From: Phytophthora colocasiae
Lineage: Eukaryota; Oomycota; Peronosporomycetes; Peronosporales; Peronosporaceae
Assembly (NCBI GenBank): GCA_018806915.1
Contig: JAGKQI010000090.1
Coordinates: forward strand, 2,356,001 to 2,420,000
Reading direction: 5' to 3'
Length of the DNA: 64,000 nucleotides
Part shown: positions 8,256-20,650 of the stretch, piece by piece
Layout of the letters: each line of letters begins with the position of its first letter
How positions within the stretch are numbered: the stretch's first letter is position 1
The notes under the pieces: model-generated
What the model was told of the DNA's origin: nothing
Databases searched by the model: none
The model's input: only the letters and a program-made list of their open reading frames with translations
Made by a program: the position numbers and the translations under genes

Positions 8256-10247
8256 ATGAATCGAAAGTGGTACGAGCTGGTGGGTGAGGATGGCAATGCG
8301 TTGACGTCGGTCAACTACGTCGCACTGCCAGACGATGCGATGGTTGTTGATATGCGGAAGGCGGTGTTTGCAGAAGTCTCTTGCAATCTCCCTGCGAATG
8401 TCATATCGCCCGACCTAACGGTTTTTGCGAACAGAGCAGCATTTGCGGCAAAGCAGAAGTTGGAAGTGGATTCTCCGATCAATTTGCTCGGTGGATCGAA
8501 GAAGGAAGCGCTCATTGTGCAAGTGCAGCAGCGTCGAGCGGCTATTACCATCGATATACCCCAAGTCAACTGGACTGTCGCTCCTAAACCGTGCCCTCAG
8601 CTCCTCGTTAGAGATGACGATCAACTGATTGAATTGCCACCATCTTACGTCAGTGGTACCGGAATTGGTCGCCGTGATCAGGCGCTGATCCTCTATCGTC
8701 GGCCACCTCTGGTGAAGCAATGGAATGAGATCAACAGGTGCTCAATCCAAACGTATGCGCTTCTTTGGATTGTCGGTTTACCTGGAACGGGAAAGTCATG
8801 CGCAGCGTTCGCCTTCGCTTGCTCACTTGATCGATCGCGCTGGGACGTGATTTGGATTCACTACTCGCGAATTAAAGAACATTTTAATTGTGTTTGGCTT
8901 CAGGGTAATCAGAAAGTGGTTTGCGTTGTGAAGGAGAATACGCTAGAGCGTGATCTAGCAGCCATCTTGAATACGACGTCGCAGACAAGGAAAACGATTG
9001 TATTCCTGGATGGGTATGTCAATTCATCTGCAGCTGTAGAGGCAGCTCATCTCAAGTGCCTACGTTGGCATCAACAAGACAAAATCAAGCATCGACTAGT
9101 GTGTGTTTGCTCGATGGTTTCTCTCGGAAAAGAATATCGACCAGAACTTTACAATCAGATTCCGGCGAAAGTGGATGAGGAGTCACGGGACTGTGAAATG
9201 GAGGATGTGGAGATGTCGGCTGGAGAATTACACAATCTGGAGGTGGTACATGAACAGGAGCTGTTTGAGCTGACATCATGGTGCTTTGATGATTACAAGA
9301 AGGCAGTCCTCAACGACGATTTCTTTCGTAATGTAGCGGCCATGTTTCCTACACAGTCTGATCCAGAAAAGGAAGCGACGGAGCGAACCAAGTTGTTGCA
9401 AGAGAAGTACTTTATTGCCGGTGGAAGCGCTAGACTCATGTTTGAAACTTCGACAGAGCAGGCAAGTGAAGCACTCGACATAGCAATCAGGTTTACAACT
9501 CCAAACATTGAGCTTTACCTTCAAGGCTTTGTTGCCGATTCGTCATCTGGTGCTGTCAACCGTTTACTTGCATGGTATGACGGTCCCAGTGGTTACGATG
9601 TTCGATTGGTGAGCGAGTACGTCGTGCGTCATTTTGCAATGGTCATGGGTCCGCGTCTAGTCGAGAATTTCGCGAGGGCTTGCAATGTTAATCCATCCAT
9701 GGATGGGTTTATCCTTAAGGCTTGGTTTTTTGCCCATCTAAGCCATAATGGCCTGGCGTGGAGCCGGCGTGTGGGGGGAGATACAGTAGAACACCAGAGC
9801 TGGGAGAAATCATCCATCTTCATTATTAATCCAGCCAAGTATCCGATTGCTGTTTCATTGGATGGTCCGGTGTGGATGGCTCCAAAGAAGTGGAACCAAG
9901 GCGGATACGATGCTGTTTTTATCGACAAAGCAGCACAACTTGTTCGGTTTGTTCAAGTGACGCGTGCTGAGTCCCATAAGTTCGACCCAAAACACTTCGT
10001 CGAGCTCTTGAACAGCCTCGTCGCTGGTGATCTGGAGAAAGTTGCTGTGGTTGAAATGTGTTTTGTCGTCCCAATGGCTCGGCTGGAAACGTTCAGGTTA
10101 CCAGTGAGCACGGAAGACTTCAAGAAGATCGTTGTGGGAGTTACTTCGTCGCCATCGCGAGCTACTCGGAGTTGTCCCGATCAAACATTCAAAGCTTGCA
10201 GTGCAAACGTCATTGCCATCGGAGTTGAGTGCCGGGCATTTTTTTAG
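8256..10247 (+). CDS. Crinkler (CRN)-family protein: ubiquitin-like header, P-loop NTPase, REase-like C-terminus
   Basis: A 663-aa single-exon protein. Residues 1 to about 90 (MNRKWYELVGEDG to LGGSKKEALIVQV) match the header domain of one large oomycete Crinkler class. A Walker A motif GLPGTGKS lies at residues 174-181, with a Walker B-like IVFLDGY downstream. The C-terminal region has GGYDAVFID and LVRFVQVTRAESH near residues 549-570, the restriction-endonuclease-fold signature of CRN NTPase/nuclease proteins. Family members act inside host cells, often in the nucleus; there is no classical signal peptide. The last codons (CRAFF) differ from the copy ending at 53,444, whose tail is longer, so this C-terminus may be slightly truncated. 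The second copy is split by a PiggyBac element. Confidence 0.85.
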   Translation: MNRKWYELVGEDGNALTSVNYVALPDDAMVVDMRKAVFAEVSCNLPANVISPDLTVFANRAAFAAKQKLEVDSPINLLGGSKKEALIVQVQQRRAAITIDIPQVNWTVAPKPCPQLLVRDDDQLIELPPSYVSGTGIGRRDQALILYRRPPLVKQWNEINRCSIQTYALLWIVGLPGTGKSCAAFAFACSLDRSRWDVIWIHYSRIKEHFNCVWLQGNQKVVCVVKENTLERDLAAILNTTSQTRKTIVFLDGYVNSSAAVEAAHLKCLRWHQQDKIKHRLVCVCSMVSLGKEYRPELYNQIPAKVDEESRDCEMEDVEMSAGELHNLEVVHEQELFELTSWCFDDYKKAVLNDDFFRNVAAMFPTQSDPEKEATERTKLLQEKYFIAGGSARLMFETSTEQASEALDIAIRFTTPNIELYLQGFVADSSSGAVNRLLAWYDGPSGYDVRLVSEYVVRHFAMVMGPRLVENFARACNVNPSMDGFILKAWFFAHLSHNGLAWSRRVGGDTVEHQSWEKSSIFIINPAKYPIAVSLDGPVWMAPKKWNQGGYDAVFIDKAAQLVRFVQVTRAESHKFDPKHFVELLNSLVAGDLEKVAVVEMCFVVPMARLETFRLPVSTEDFKKIVVGVTSSPSRATRSCPDQTFKACSANVIAIGVECRAFF

Positions 10248-10401
10248 CCAATCAGATCACACCAATGGATTTTTTTTTTATTTCTAACAAATGTGAGTTC
10301 ATCTTGAGCGATAAAAAAAAATATATATACCCGAAGGCGAACCAACAGTGCGGCTCAAAAGGCGATTGGTGCCGACACCACGCGAAGTATAAGCCAGACC
10401 A

Positions 10402-10725
10402 GTGATTGCTGAACCTGTAGTTACTAAACCTGCAGTTGATGAGCCAACAACGTCTGACTGGATTGAAGAAATGTATGGAGAGCACGTCAAGTCTGTTGAT
10501 AAATATGATCAACCCAAGTTGGGAGATTCGCGAGTATTGTCACCAGGTGATTGGATCAAGTCGAAGATGCACGTACTTACAGTAGTTAGTGATTCCATCG
10601 ACTACAAGCATAACGATGATGTTATAACTAACTTTGGAAACGACGGATACACGTATCTGTTGCAATATCAATGCCAAGAGAGCGATGGATCGCCGTTTCT
10701 TGATACGTTCTTCTTCAAAGTCTAA
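10402..10725 (+). CDS. Hypothetical ORF, probably a gene fragment
   Basis: An open frame without a convincing ATG (it starts at GTG) encodes about 107 aa with a Thr/Pro-rich start and a C-terminal LLQYQCQESDGSPFLDTFFFKV-type segment. No family was recognised. It follows the Crinkler-like gene closely and is not present in the second copy of that block, so it lies outside the duplication. Probably a decayed gene. Confidence 0.25.
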   Translation: MIAEPVVTKPAVDEPTTSDWIEEMYGEHVKSVDKYDQPKLGDSRVLSPGDWIKSKMHVLTVVSDSIDYKHNDDVITNFGNDGYTYLLQYQCQESDGSPFLDTFFFKV

Positions 10726-11281
10726 TGAAGACCGCGAATCATTCGAGCAAGCAAACATTGAATGCAAGGTGGAATACTTCCTTGCAACCAAATCCTATGA
10801 TGACAGATTGTATCAATTATGCATGTTTGATTCAAAGAATCACCCATCAATGATGGACCATCATTGAACGAAGGAAAACTAAAGGGAATTGCTGCTGGTT
10901 GTAGCAATGGAAGGATGAATACAGTATGAAGTGAAGGAGCCAAGCACCCCCAGTTCAAAGTCTTTTGAGCGAATTGACATTCAAAATCAGAGCAGGAGTT
11001 GGCAACACTAACTCAGCTGGTAGAATTAACAATTGATGAAATGCGTTTAGCTATGGTTGATACATACACGAGGTGCGGACGAAGACCACGTTGTAAATTA
11101 CAATTCTTATACCGACCAGGCAACCGCACTCGTTGAATGTGGAGCATGTCTTGACGTTTGTGTGATGCAAATGGCCAAAAGGCTGTAGCGTTACATTTTG
11201 AAATCCCCACTGCCAAACGACAACACCCCAAAGAAATGACGGTATACCTCCTAGACAACGAGATGGGCGATAGTTGAGGAA
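10726..11281. other. No supportable gene
   Basis: Only short frames without protein-like features were found. The stretch lies between two gene fragments and may be eroded coding sequence. Confidence 0.5.
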
Positions 11282-11728
11282 ATGCTTGCGTTCCTGAACA
11301 GCTTCGAGTGGGATGAAGACCTGATTAATGAAGATCACGTCAGCAACGTAGATATTGAGTGCCTCATCGTTCCAACCGATGCTTCTGCGTCTGAATCGAC
11401 CTCGAATGTCACGAAAACACCGAAGCGAAAAAGAATCCGAACTGGTTGGAGTTCGTCCACTGGACTCCAGCGACGTAAGCGAGCCGAGTTGCAGTTTCTA
11501 CGAGCTCAAGTGAAGGAAATGGAGGCATATGTGAAACAACTGAAGACCAGAGTCGCCCAACCGCTGATATTTTGTGAAATGGATCGCGTGCCAATTGATT
11601 GGCGAGAAGTAGCTCTAAACGAATTCATTGAGCGAAAGAAGTCGAAAGAGGCCAACTGTATCCTCAAAAACATCTTAGGCAACTTGACACTTGCCAACAA
11701 CACGCTGAATGAAGTGCAACAAAAGTAG
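11282..11728 (+). CDS. bZIP-like basic/coiled-coil protein of the expanded oomycete type
   Basis: A 148-aa protein starting at ATG 11,282. An acidic N-terminus is followed by a basic stretch (TPKRKRIRTGW), then RRKRAELQFLRAQVKEME with a heptad-like Leu/Val pattern, then W-x-E-x-A-x(5)-ERKKSKEAN and a Leu/Asn-rich helix. This order (basic region, short coiled coil, W-x(n)-R/K-x2-E-x-N helix) is seen in a large oomycete family, including proteins annotated M96 mating-specific. Those proteins are usually 300-450 aa with a further C-terminal domain. Here the frame stops after the coiled coil, so it is likely truncated; the ORF at 11,899 could be part of the same old gene. Confidence 0.5.
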   Translation: MLAFLNSFEWDEDLINEDHVSNVDIECLIVPTDASASESTSNVTKTPKRKRIRTGWSSSTGLQRRKRAELQFLRAQVKEMEAYVKQLKTRVAQPLIFCEMDRVPIDWREVALNEFIERKKSKEANCILKNILGNLTLANNTLNEVQQK

Positions 11729-11898
11729 CTACTTGTATCCTGTTACGATAACAATCCTGAAGAAGCTCATCGCTGGGGCTTCCGAATCTCATGAGCTTCT
11801 GTGCATGAAATGAGCTGCGACCACTACGTCCAATGGATCGGTAAGCACGTGGAACTCCCCAATGGCTGTACAGAAGCAGAAGCGTTTGGGAACTTCGA

Positions 11899-12378
11899 AT
11901 GGACTTGCAGAATGTTTATTCAAAGAAGGAGAACATCGCTGGCGTGATCGACACTCATCAATTAATTGACGAGGGACTGAATTCCTCGGGTGAAATGGAG
12001 TCTAGCATCGAGAAGCTGTCGCGCTCGACTCTCTTCAAGATCCGCCAATTGTTATGGGATTTTACAGACGCAACGTGGCAAGTGGACGTGGTTCGAGCAA
12101 GTCACGTATTGTTTGGGGGTTATACAAGAAGTGACGGGAAAGGGAAAATTGTGTCGAGACGAGAACTGGAGCTAGCTCTAGCCTGGAGGTGCTGGGATTT
12201 CTCTGATGGGACCAGCTGTACGGTTGTTTTGCGGATCAAAACAGCGCACCTTGTCGACGTGGAAGCGATGCTAACAGCGTTACTTAAAGTTTTCCCTGTT
12301 GTAAAGTACGAGCTTGCACCCGTACTGGATTCAGGGACGCAGGTAGTTGTAAGTGTGCAAATGCTTTTGTTTAGCTGA
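11899..12378 (+). CDS. Hypothetical ORF, possible C-terminal part of the preceding gene
   Basis: A 159-aa frame with an amphipathic N-terminus and a compact alternating-hydrophobic region (TWQVDVVRASHVLFGG, LALAWRCWDFSDG, TCTVVLRIKTAHLVD). It may be the distal domain of the bZIP-like protein, separated from it by 170 bp with stops, or an unrelated fragment. No family was recognised with confidence. Confidence 0.3.
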   Translation: MDLQNVYSKKENIAGVIDTHQLIDEGLNSSGEMESSIEKLSRSTLFKIRQLLWDFTDATWQVDVVRASHVLFGGYTRSDGKGKIVSRRELELALAWRCWDFSDGTSCTVVLRIKTAHLVDVEAMLTALLKVFPVVKYELAPVLDSGTQVVVSVQMLLFS

Positions 12379-12424
12379 CAAATCCAGATCAATTCGAGTA
12401 TTCCATTGCTTTTTGAGTTGAGCG

Positions 12425-12840
12425 AGAATTCCAGATCCACAGGGGTAACACTTGCATCTGGTTCTTTGCCACGATCTCCAGTACAGCTCGTAACTCGTCC
12501 ACTTATCACAGTGTCGACGGGATTAATGTTGTTCCCCGCGATCTGTATTTGCTTGAAAACGAATCGTACAATACTGTGTACCGCATCCTCATGGATCTTT
12601 GACGGCAGGTTGGAGATCACCACTCTCCCCCTGTCCAGGTCGTCAAAGTCCCACCGCCTCAACCGTCCTTCGTTAACGTCGAGCCATCGCTCAAAAGCTT
12701 CCTAAGTGATGGCAGCACAGAGCGAAGCTAGGTCCCCAATAAGCATCTCCATCTTCATCAATGAAGGGAGCTGGGTGTTCCAATCTCGAAGTCGAATCTT
12801 CCTTAGCGTTGACGATGTCTTCCTCATGAACCACTAGTCT
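12425..12840 (-). pseudogene. Uma2-like nuclease family fragment, copy 2
   Basis: The minus strand reads HPAPFIDEDGDAYWGP-like and RRWDFDDLDRGRVVISNLP, then NNINPVDTVISGRV and VTPVDLEF. These are the same segments as in the copies at 1946 and 44,031. Homology ends abruptly after VDLE at about 12,425, before the EVAYKNES strand, so the predicted catalytic part is missing. It lies tail to tail with the fragment at 11,899 and may have been cut by a rearrangement. Confidence 0.6.
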
Positions 12841-12951
12841 TGTCATGGAGTTGCTACAGATATGCAAATGTCTTTGGTTTTATGATCACCAAAAGTGTTA
12901 ATGCACTAAACTTCAGAAAGGTTATCAATGTCTCATTCTTTGTGTATTCCA

Positions 12952-15900
12952 TCACTTGGTCAAGCCACGATATCCGTCGTCTTGGTAGTAGTCACAGGTG
13001 TACATCGCATTACAAGCTGCGGCTGTTGAAGGGTATCCAGGAATCCCAAGTGGAGTAATGACACCTTTTCCTTTCGAATCCGTTGAGCCCATTGGGATAC
13101 AGCGGAAGAAACAAGTGAAGAAACTTAGGAACGAACGTGAACTCTGTGTAGTCTCCGAGTCTGCTTTCACTGTGTCGAATGGGAAGGCGATTTCCCCCAC
13201 GTTTCTCCGCATCGGAGAACTCTCAGGACTGCCATCGATATAATCCGGGCCTGAACATTGGCGAAGGGAAAAATCCTCTCCAGACGATTCCTCTCGCGTT
13301 TCTGAATCATTGTCAGTGTCTGAATCCTCTTTGGCATTTAGAATCGCTTCCCCCAGCAACGCTGAGAACCGTCGAGCGTCTGTTTTCACCTCGTGTAACT
13401 TGCTCTTCACAGCTTCACGAGCTGCCAATTTTTCCTCTCGCTCCTTCACAGATCGCGTCAAGTCTTCCGTCGTCTTCGCTTGAGTTAAAAGCTCGTCTTC
13501 CACTGCGTTGATCCACCGCTTCCGCTCCAAACTGGATCGAGCTCTGCACTTGACGTGTTTACCAGGAAGCACATGGAGCGAAAACTCCATTTCGTTTTCT
13601 CCATCTCCCACTGCGATCTCTAACAGTTCGTACACAGCTACAGGAGTGGAGGAGGCGATGGCCTGCGTCTGGTTCGCGTACACTAGCCAATGGGAACCCA
13701 TGACCACACAATAACGAGTCTTCCAGAGCTTCAACGGCTTCATCTTGATGGTTTTCTTCTTCTTGTGGGAGTCTTTCAGTTTAAGATACCCTTCCATTCG
13801 GGCTCCAGAGATATATGGCAATGTAGCGTCACGTGAGACCGTAGTTTCAATGGATTCTTTCGTTGTAGCAGCCGTAATAGCAGTTTTCCATTTCGTAGCC
13901 TCCTCTGCAGTCTTGGCTGTGAACTCCAAGTACACTCCACTGCTGGTTTCCACTCGAAATCCTGTGCCTTTCAGCCCCGATCCACTTCGTCCAAGACTCG
14001 TAAACACTGGACGCCACTTCTCCACCCCCACCAGTTCGTGTTGTTCCACTGCCAAGTTAGGAAAGCGAGGTTTGCCTTCATCCAGTACACAATTCTCTGA
14101 GTAAATCGTCAGAGTGCTGCCTTCTAAAACCACGAAGCGATCTCGCCAAACGGATCCCAAGTTGTGGTGTCGAACACGAAGATATCCGTACGTTAATGGG
14201 GTTTGGTCACTTGTTTCGACTGCTGCAGCGACAGTAGCGAGATGTGCAGCCACTTCTTGGGTGAATTGTCGTTCGGATAGACTCAGAGATCGCTCCGCCA
14301 CGACGAAATTAAGTTCGTGCTCTAAAACTTGTATCCACTGGTCTCTGGCTTCCACTGTTGGTGCGGTAAAGCACGAGCTGTGTCGAGAGCCTTTGACTTC
14401 CACTTTGAGGCCCAAGTTCTCGTCTTCCTTGCCGATAGTTAACCATGAAGCAGTTGGTACTTCCCACGATGAACAGGAAGTGATCTCGATATCAAGAGAT
14501 GGAGGTTCCTCGTCTGTAGCGGCTGATTGTTGAGACGAATAGCAACGCAACCGACAACCGATGAGAACTGCGTACACAGATCCCAATGGTTTCAATTTGG
14601 AACTGCCAGGGATTCGAATGGGGGACGACGACGTCTGCCAAGGCGTTAAAACTCCTTCCATTGCAGCCGTTCGGAAGACAAAACCAGAGAGTTTCGAGTC
14701 TTTCGCTAGCTTATCTTCAGAGATCTCCATAGTTAAAGGTTTGTCTTCGAAGCCGCTATCGTCAGAGTCGTCGTCATTTCCACTGCTACTGTCATCCACT
14801 GCTACTTCTCGCTTCTCTTCGACTGGTTCTTCATCTCTTTCAAGTTTCAGCATCAGTTTCTCATCGGCAAGAAGTGCTTCACCTCTTGCAAAGTCGATTC
14901 GACTGGCAAAAGCTTCCATCCACTGGTCTCGTTGCGACGGAAGGGTAGGGAAAATCTCCAGCATCGCTGTGTTTTCGACTTGGTCAATGTTGAAATCATC
15001 AATAGTGTCGCCTCGCAAAGGATGAAGCAAAACAGCAAATGCCGAGGACATCGAAATAGCATCGTTAGCTCCTGGGAAGAGATGACGCAGATTGGACTTG
15101 GTCTTTGGACTGTGAGCAGAAACAGCGAGTGAAGCTACTCCTTCTGACAATAATTCCACTGCTTGGGCCGTGCATGTAGGAGAATCTTTACGATAATACG
15201 CACTTTCATCCTCAAAGACCGAGACTTGACCTCTCATGTTTAACACAAGGAACCCTTCATGAGGAAGCGGCACTTGCGAAGCGTGACGAGCTTCACCCGA
15301 AGAGAGAGGAGCCTGAGCAAGACGGAAAGATAAGTACCCAGTCATTGGAGGTTCTTCTTCTTCTTCTTCTTTCACAATTGGAATTGGATGAGGAGGAAGA
15401 AAAATCTCTTCATTGTGACTTCGTTCTCTTTTATCCACGAGACTTCGACGACCAGGAGACAAGGGAGATTTCGTCTCCAGTAGCTGTTCCTCTAACATCT
15501 CCAGTGCTGCAGCTTGTTCAGCTCCAACTCGAAGTTGTCGGATCCATTTAGCTCTTTCTGCGTCTGTTGCAGCACTGCAACTCAATACAAATTGCTCCTG
15601 AGTCACTATCTGGAAAGGGAATCGAGGCGCTCGATTCCCAGCTGTCACAGGCCAACACCGAACACTTGGAGTCCACGCGCGAGTACTCACTACACGAAAA
15701 CGTGCCTGTTCCTCACCAGCTTTTAAAGAAGAAGTGGATTTCGTAATGACCAATTCGTTACCATTTTCCAATGCCACACTGCGTTCTTCAATTGTTGTTG
15801 GAGTTTCACGTCGTTTCCAATGCTCTTCTTGTGGTAAATTAAAGTCCAATCGCATTAGTAGAAAGCCTCTTGCATCCACTGCAATTTCACTGGCACCTCC

Positions 15901-18900
15901 CTTCTCAGCAACTTCATCCGCTAATAAACTTTGCGCTAAAACAGTGTCAAGTGCTGCTCGAACCACTTGCACCCACAACCGCTTTTCCATTGTGTCTCGT
16001 GCTTCGAAGCGTAGCCATTCATGACCACTTGTTTCCACTGCAAACCGATTAACTGCAGATCGACTATCATCGTCTTTTACAGCCAGAATTGTCGCTCCTT
16101 CTCCTAAACCAGCGCCACTTTTGAATCCTTCTCGACTGGCAAACAGTGAAATTGTCAATCCATTGACAGCAACGTAAACTGTTTGGACACGTTTCCAGAG
16201 GGAATTGGAACTGTCACCGGACGTTTTCTTTAAGTAACCATCGAGTTTGAGAGTTGCGAGAGCTGCTGCTTGTTCAGGTAACGGAGGAAGAAGTGCTAAA
16301 AGACTGTCATCCGCTGCTAAAGTCGTCCCATAAGCTTCGTCAATAGCTTGTAACAGAGCCAATTCACGTTGAGCATAGCAACTCAACAGTAAATCCAAGT
16401 CAGGAAGCTTTGCAGGATTCCGAACACGATAGAAATCTGCCAGTTTCTCTCGAAATTGTTCCCGTAGTTGTCTCTCGGATTCCGTTTCGCTGCCATTTCC
16501 TTCCTCAAGCTCAGCTCGACGTTGTTCCTTTCGAGCGAGCGCAATTCCACGACGAAAAGCTTCAACCCACTGTTGTTTCTCCTTGGCAGTGGCTGCAGCA
16601 CAGAAGAACGTTTTCCCATCCGTTGTCTCCAGTTCCATCGCGTGTTCATACGTTTGCGTTGCTGTTTTCCCGTGCCAATCACCTGCCACTTCAATGTGAA
16701 AATTACCCAAAGGATTCGTCATAGCGCCACCTCCAGGGTTCTTACTGTCGTCATGTGTGACGTAGTATGACAGTTCATTGCCAATGAGCACGCAGTATCT
16801 TTTCCTCATGGACGGGATCTTGTGGCCACGTTTCATGAGATATCCTTCCATCAGAATGGCTTCATCAGGTGCAACTTCAGTGGATGGTTTGACTGGGGAA
16901 GCACTTTGATGTTCCTCTGCGTATTTGGCAGCAAGTGTAGCACACAACGACGTACATACTGGATCGATCGCGAGTTGACTCTTGTAGACAGTATCAATTT
17001 GCTCCAGCAAAGCACCTTCCCGTCCTTCAAAGGCATGCAGTAAAGAGTTCACATCAGAGACTTTAGACGGGTTGTGCTTCTCGTAAAAGTCTTTAATCCG
17101 AGTACGAAGCTGTTCCAAAGGACTGCTCGAATCCTTCTTTTCTTCTGCACCTGCTTGAACGTCACTGATACTTGGTTGGCATGCCACTGCAGCTCTTAGA
17201 GCTTGAGTCCAGTCGTGAATAATCTCCGCAGCATCAGAACGTAGCAAGATAACCCCGTTCGTTTGAGTTTCCAAGGGAAACGCCAACGTTTCTGCCAGTT
17301 TTGCAGTAACAGGGTGTACACTGACAACCACATCCGATAGTAAAGCTGTATGGCCACTATGAGCCACCACGCTACTTTCGAAACATTGCCAATGGATACC
17401 GTGGAGCGTGCAAAAGCATTTGCGGTAAGAAGGTCCCAACCGGGGGTGTTTCACCGACAAATAACCTTCTCGATAAATAGGTCCACTTGAAGCAGGACGC
17501 ACATTGGGTGGCGATAATGGAGGAAGGAAAGCTGCAAAAGTCCCGTCCGAACTCACGTTCGTGTCGTAAGTTGCATCCAAAGACACCAATAGCTGTCGTT
17601 CTCGTCCAGCAAAACTCGTCAGTAAAGTTTCCACATCCCCCACGCGTTTCGGGTTATGTCGTTGGTAAAATTCCACCAACTTCTCCTGGAAAGTGGTGGC
17701 TTCAGTGGAAATAACCGGTGGCAATGTCGATGGCGATGTAATCGGTGGCAATACAGATGCAGGCTCCGGTTTCGAGATACTCGACTGCGGTGTTAAAGCG
17801 CTTCTCAACTTCTCCATCCATTTACCTTTCGCTTCAGCAGAAGTTGCTTGAAGTACTAGTAATTCAGTGGTAGAACTGAGTGTTTGCCCTTCCATTTCAT
17901 GGCCACCAGACAGGAAAAACTGCAATTCCTGGTCGGATACCGTCGATTTGTTCATCGTTGGGGACGGACTCGGGTAGTCGTGAACTCCAGTGACAACGAA
18001 AACAGCCAATGGAGCTCCACTTTTGCTCTGTTCCTCGTTTTCATAACGTTCCAGGCGATTCCCAGCCAAAATACAGAAACTGGAGGTAGTATCCTTGTTC
18101 CAAGTGAGCCAGTCTGTCAGATCTCTGGAAGAGCGAATAGCTGGTGATGGAGGGGCACTGGTAACTGGTTGAGGGGAAGACTGAGGAGCAGGAGTCACTA
18201 GAGCCGCTAGAATGTTCTGAACGTTGCTGTCTCTTGCCATTGAAGTTCCATAAAGACGATCCAAATGCTCAACCAGAGCCTGCTCCCGTCCTTTGTAGCG
18301 AGTCAACAGCATCGGCACGTCTCCGAGTTTCCCAGGGTGATATTCCGCGTAATAACGTTGTAAAATAGTCAGGAATTCTCGTCGAGCCGAGTCGTAGGAG
18401 AGTTGGCGTTCACTTAATCCCGTTTTCTCTTCGTCGTCGTCTGCAGGTTGATCGAACAGTCTTGCACCTCGTTTGGCATCGTGTTGGTACCGTAACAGTG
18501 CTTGTTGAACGCCGTTGAGCCAACGATTCTTCTCTTGAAGACTGGGAGCACTACAGTAGATACTTTGGTGCTCGCTGGTTTGCAGTAGGAAACCATGATC
18601 GTAGTGCATCAGAGTGGCGTGGCCGTCCCAATTCGACACGCCACAGACGTGGAATGTGGAGCTTCGTATCGTGAGACGACGCTGAGGAGCAGTCACAGTC
18701 ACTGCCTCTTGATGTGTGGCGAAGACGTAAAGCGTTAAGGCTCGAAGCACGCAGTACTTCTTCTTCATCGTCTCTTCAAGAGAACTTTTCTCCACCAAAT
18801 AGCCTTCCACCACCACTTCCGACGTCAGTTCCGCTTGAGTTTCCACCGGTTTAGCAGCTTCTGAGGTCTCTTCTTTCTGCTTTTCTTCACTGTTTTGTCG

Positions 18901-20356
18901 CTTAGGAGATACCGGAGTGGATGCTAACAAGTCGAACGAATCTCGACGGGATTTAGCAGCTCGAGCTCGATGTGGAGACAGTGGAGGCATCGTAAGACCA
19001 ACATGTAAAGCTGCGACCCAATCTTCCTGACTCTTCTTGAGTGGAGCACTACACCGCAACGTCTTCCCTTCGACTGTAAGAACTGCGAATGCATGTGGAT
19101 ACTGTTCGTTGGAATGAGCTTTTGCACTGCTGCTGAAAGGAACCACAAGGCGTCGCATGGGAGACGTAGGTTTGACTTTCCCATCCCATTCCGCCACCTC
19201 CGCCACGTGTAAAACACCACTTGGAGCGTCCATTTTCGTCACGAAAGCATCTTGATCCGCGTACCAGCACAAGGTGTTGCCAATTAGAACGTAGTAGCGA
19301 CGATGCATCGTTGTCCGCATTGGATGTTGACACAGTAAATAACCTTCCACTAACGGATCCAGTTGAGACGGTCTCGTATGAGCAGATTCATTGCCAGTAC
19401 CTGCTTCATCTCCCCATGAAGCTAGTCGTTTGGTCCTTTGTTTGGCTCGTTGAGCGTCTTCAAGGCTCTTGGCAGCCACTTGACGGAGGATTTTACTCTC
19501 CGCCGCACACTGTTGAACACGCTCGACCAGTTCCTGCTGCTCCTTGGAGTTCGCTACAGTCTGAAGCTGTAACAGCTCTACATTCCGTCCATGTGTAGCT
19601 TCAGCACTAGCTGCTACTTCCACTTTAGCTGCGAGTCTCTCCACCGTCTCCATAGCTTGATCGAACGTCGATTCTTCCGAACCTAAAGACGACGCGTGCA
19701 CACGTTGTCTCGCCTCCTCTAGAGCGTTTTGCAGTGCTTGAAGCTTCTGTAGCGCTTCTCCTTGTAGCGTCTTGGCCGTCTCCAGCTGCGCGTTCAACTC
19801 TACTGCAATGGATCGATTCTGTTGAAGTGCTGCCTCGGCATTAGCTTGTTCTCGATGCTGTCGACCAGCTTTCTCCACTGCTTCAGTGGCTTGTTGAATC
19901 GCACGAGTGTGACGTTGCGAGTCTTTGAGAAGCTCTTGCTGTGCCTCTGCGATCTCCTCCTGAGCCAATCGATCTGGTTCTTTCAGTGCGTGCTGGAATG
20001 CTTCGATCCAAACGTGCTGTGTCTCTCTCGAGTCTGCACGACAGTGTAAAGTGCCACCTCCATCCACGTCCAAGTATTTAAGTACTAGAGGTGGTGGGTG
20101 TGGCGTATCCGTCGACGGATTTCCAGGTGTGATACGAAGATCAATGATCTCGAGTACACGTTTCGGTATAGCTCCAGAGCGTTGAGCTTCGTCCTGCGTG
20201 ACGTAGAACGACAACATGGTGCCTTTAAGCACGGCGTAGTGCCGCTTCCTAGAACGAAATTGAGTCAGTATCAAGTAATTCTGCATTTTTTCTTCAACGT
20301 CAACAAACGTACATGGTGGGCACTTTACGACCACGTTTCCAGAGGTATCCCTCCAT
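12952..20356 (-). CDS. 2446-aa scaffold protein with about twelve PH domains and four repeat modules
   Basis: Exon 1 is 20,356-20,313 (MEGYLWKRGRKVPT) and exon 2 is 20,248-12,952. The 64-bp GT-AG intron restores the usual PH start, which an ORF beginning at GTG would miss. PH-like domains start near residues 1, 311, 493, 724, 939, 1148, 1351, 1474, 1649, 1864, 2033 and 2166. Each begins with a GYL/GFL strand and ends with the W-x(6)-L helix (for example WVEAFRRGI). A coiled coil covers about 105-285. Four modules of the form FY-x3-NP-x-K-x2-D-V-x2-LL-x(4)-GRE-x2-LL start near 639, 873, 1064 and 1283. The Cys-rich FFTCFFRC near the C-terminus could be acylated. Role inferred: phosphoinositide-linked membrane scaffold. 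Confidence 0.9.
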
Positions 20357-20475
20357 GATCCAATGTCTCTTTAACACTATAGATCTGCGCTCTGCAGACG
20401 GTTGGGAAGAGGCGGATCATGAAAAAGGTTGGACCTCATTTAACCCTTACAGCACTGGGTAATGGTGGATGTGGA

Positions 20476-20650
20476 GGAGCTTCCCAAACGTTATTATCGA
20501 AGTTGCTTACAATAACAGAAGCTCACAGATGCTTTCAGCCAAACTCCAGCGTTGGATGAGCAACGATACGTCTGTTCAAATAGCCATCGGAATCAAGGTT
20601 TTCTTTCGTTGGTGTGATTCATGTTCTGGTGGTGAATAATGCGGGTGGGG
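20476..20650 (+). pseudogene. Uma2-like nuclease family fragment, copy 3
   Basis: Translation gives FPNVIIEVAYNNRSS, AKLQRWMSNDTSVQ and IAIGIKVFF, the central strand-helix part of the family at 1946 and 44,031, in one open stretch that soon runs into stops. Only the predicted core survives. It lies about 120 bp upstream of the multi-PH gene's start and is not part of it. No other gene is evident between 20,357 and 20,943. Confidence 0.6.

Noticed and set aside
15345..15551. Many plus-strand ORFs between 13,000 and 20,300
   Set aside because: They are shadows of the multi-PH gene on the minus strand and have no protein-like features of their own.
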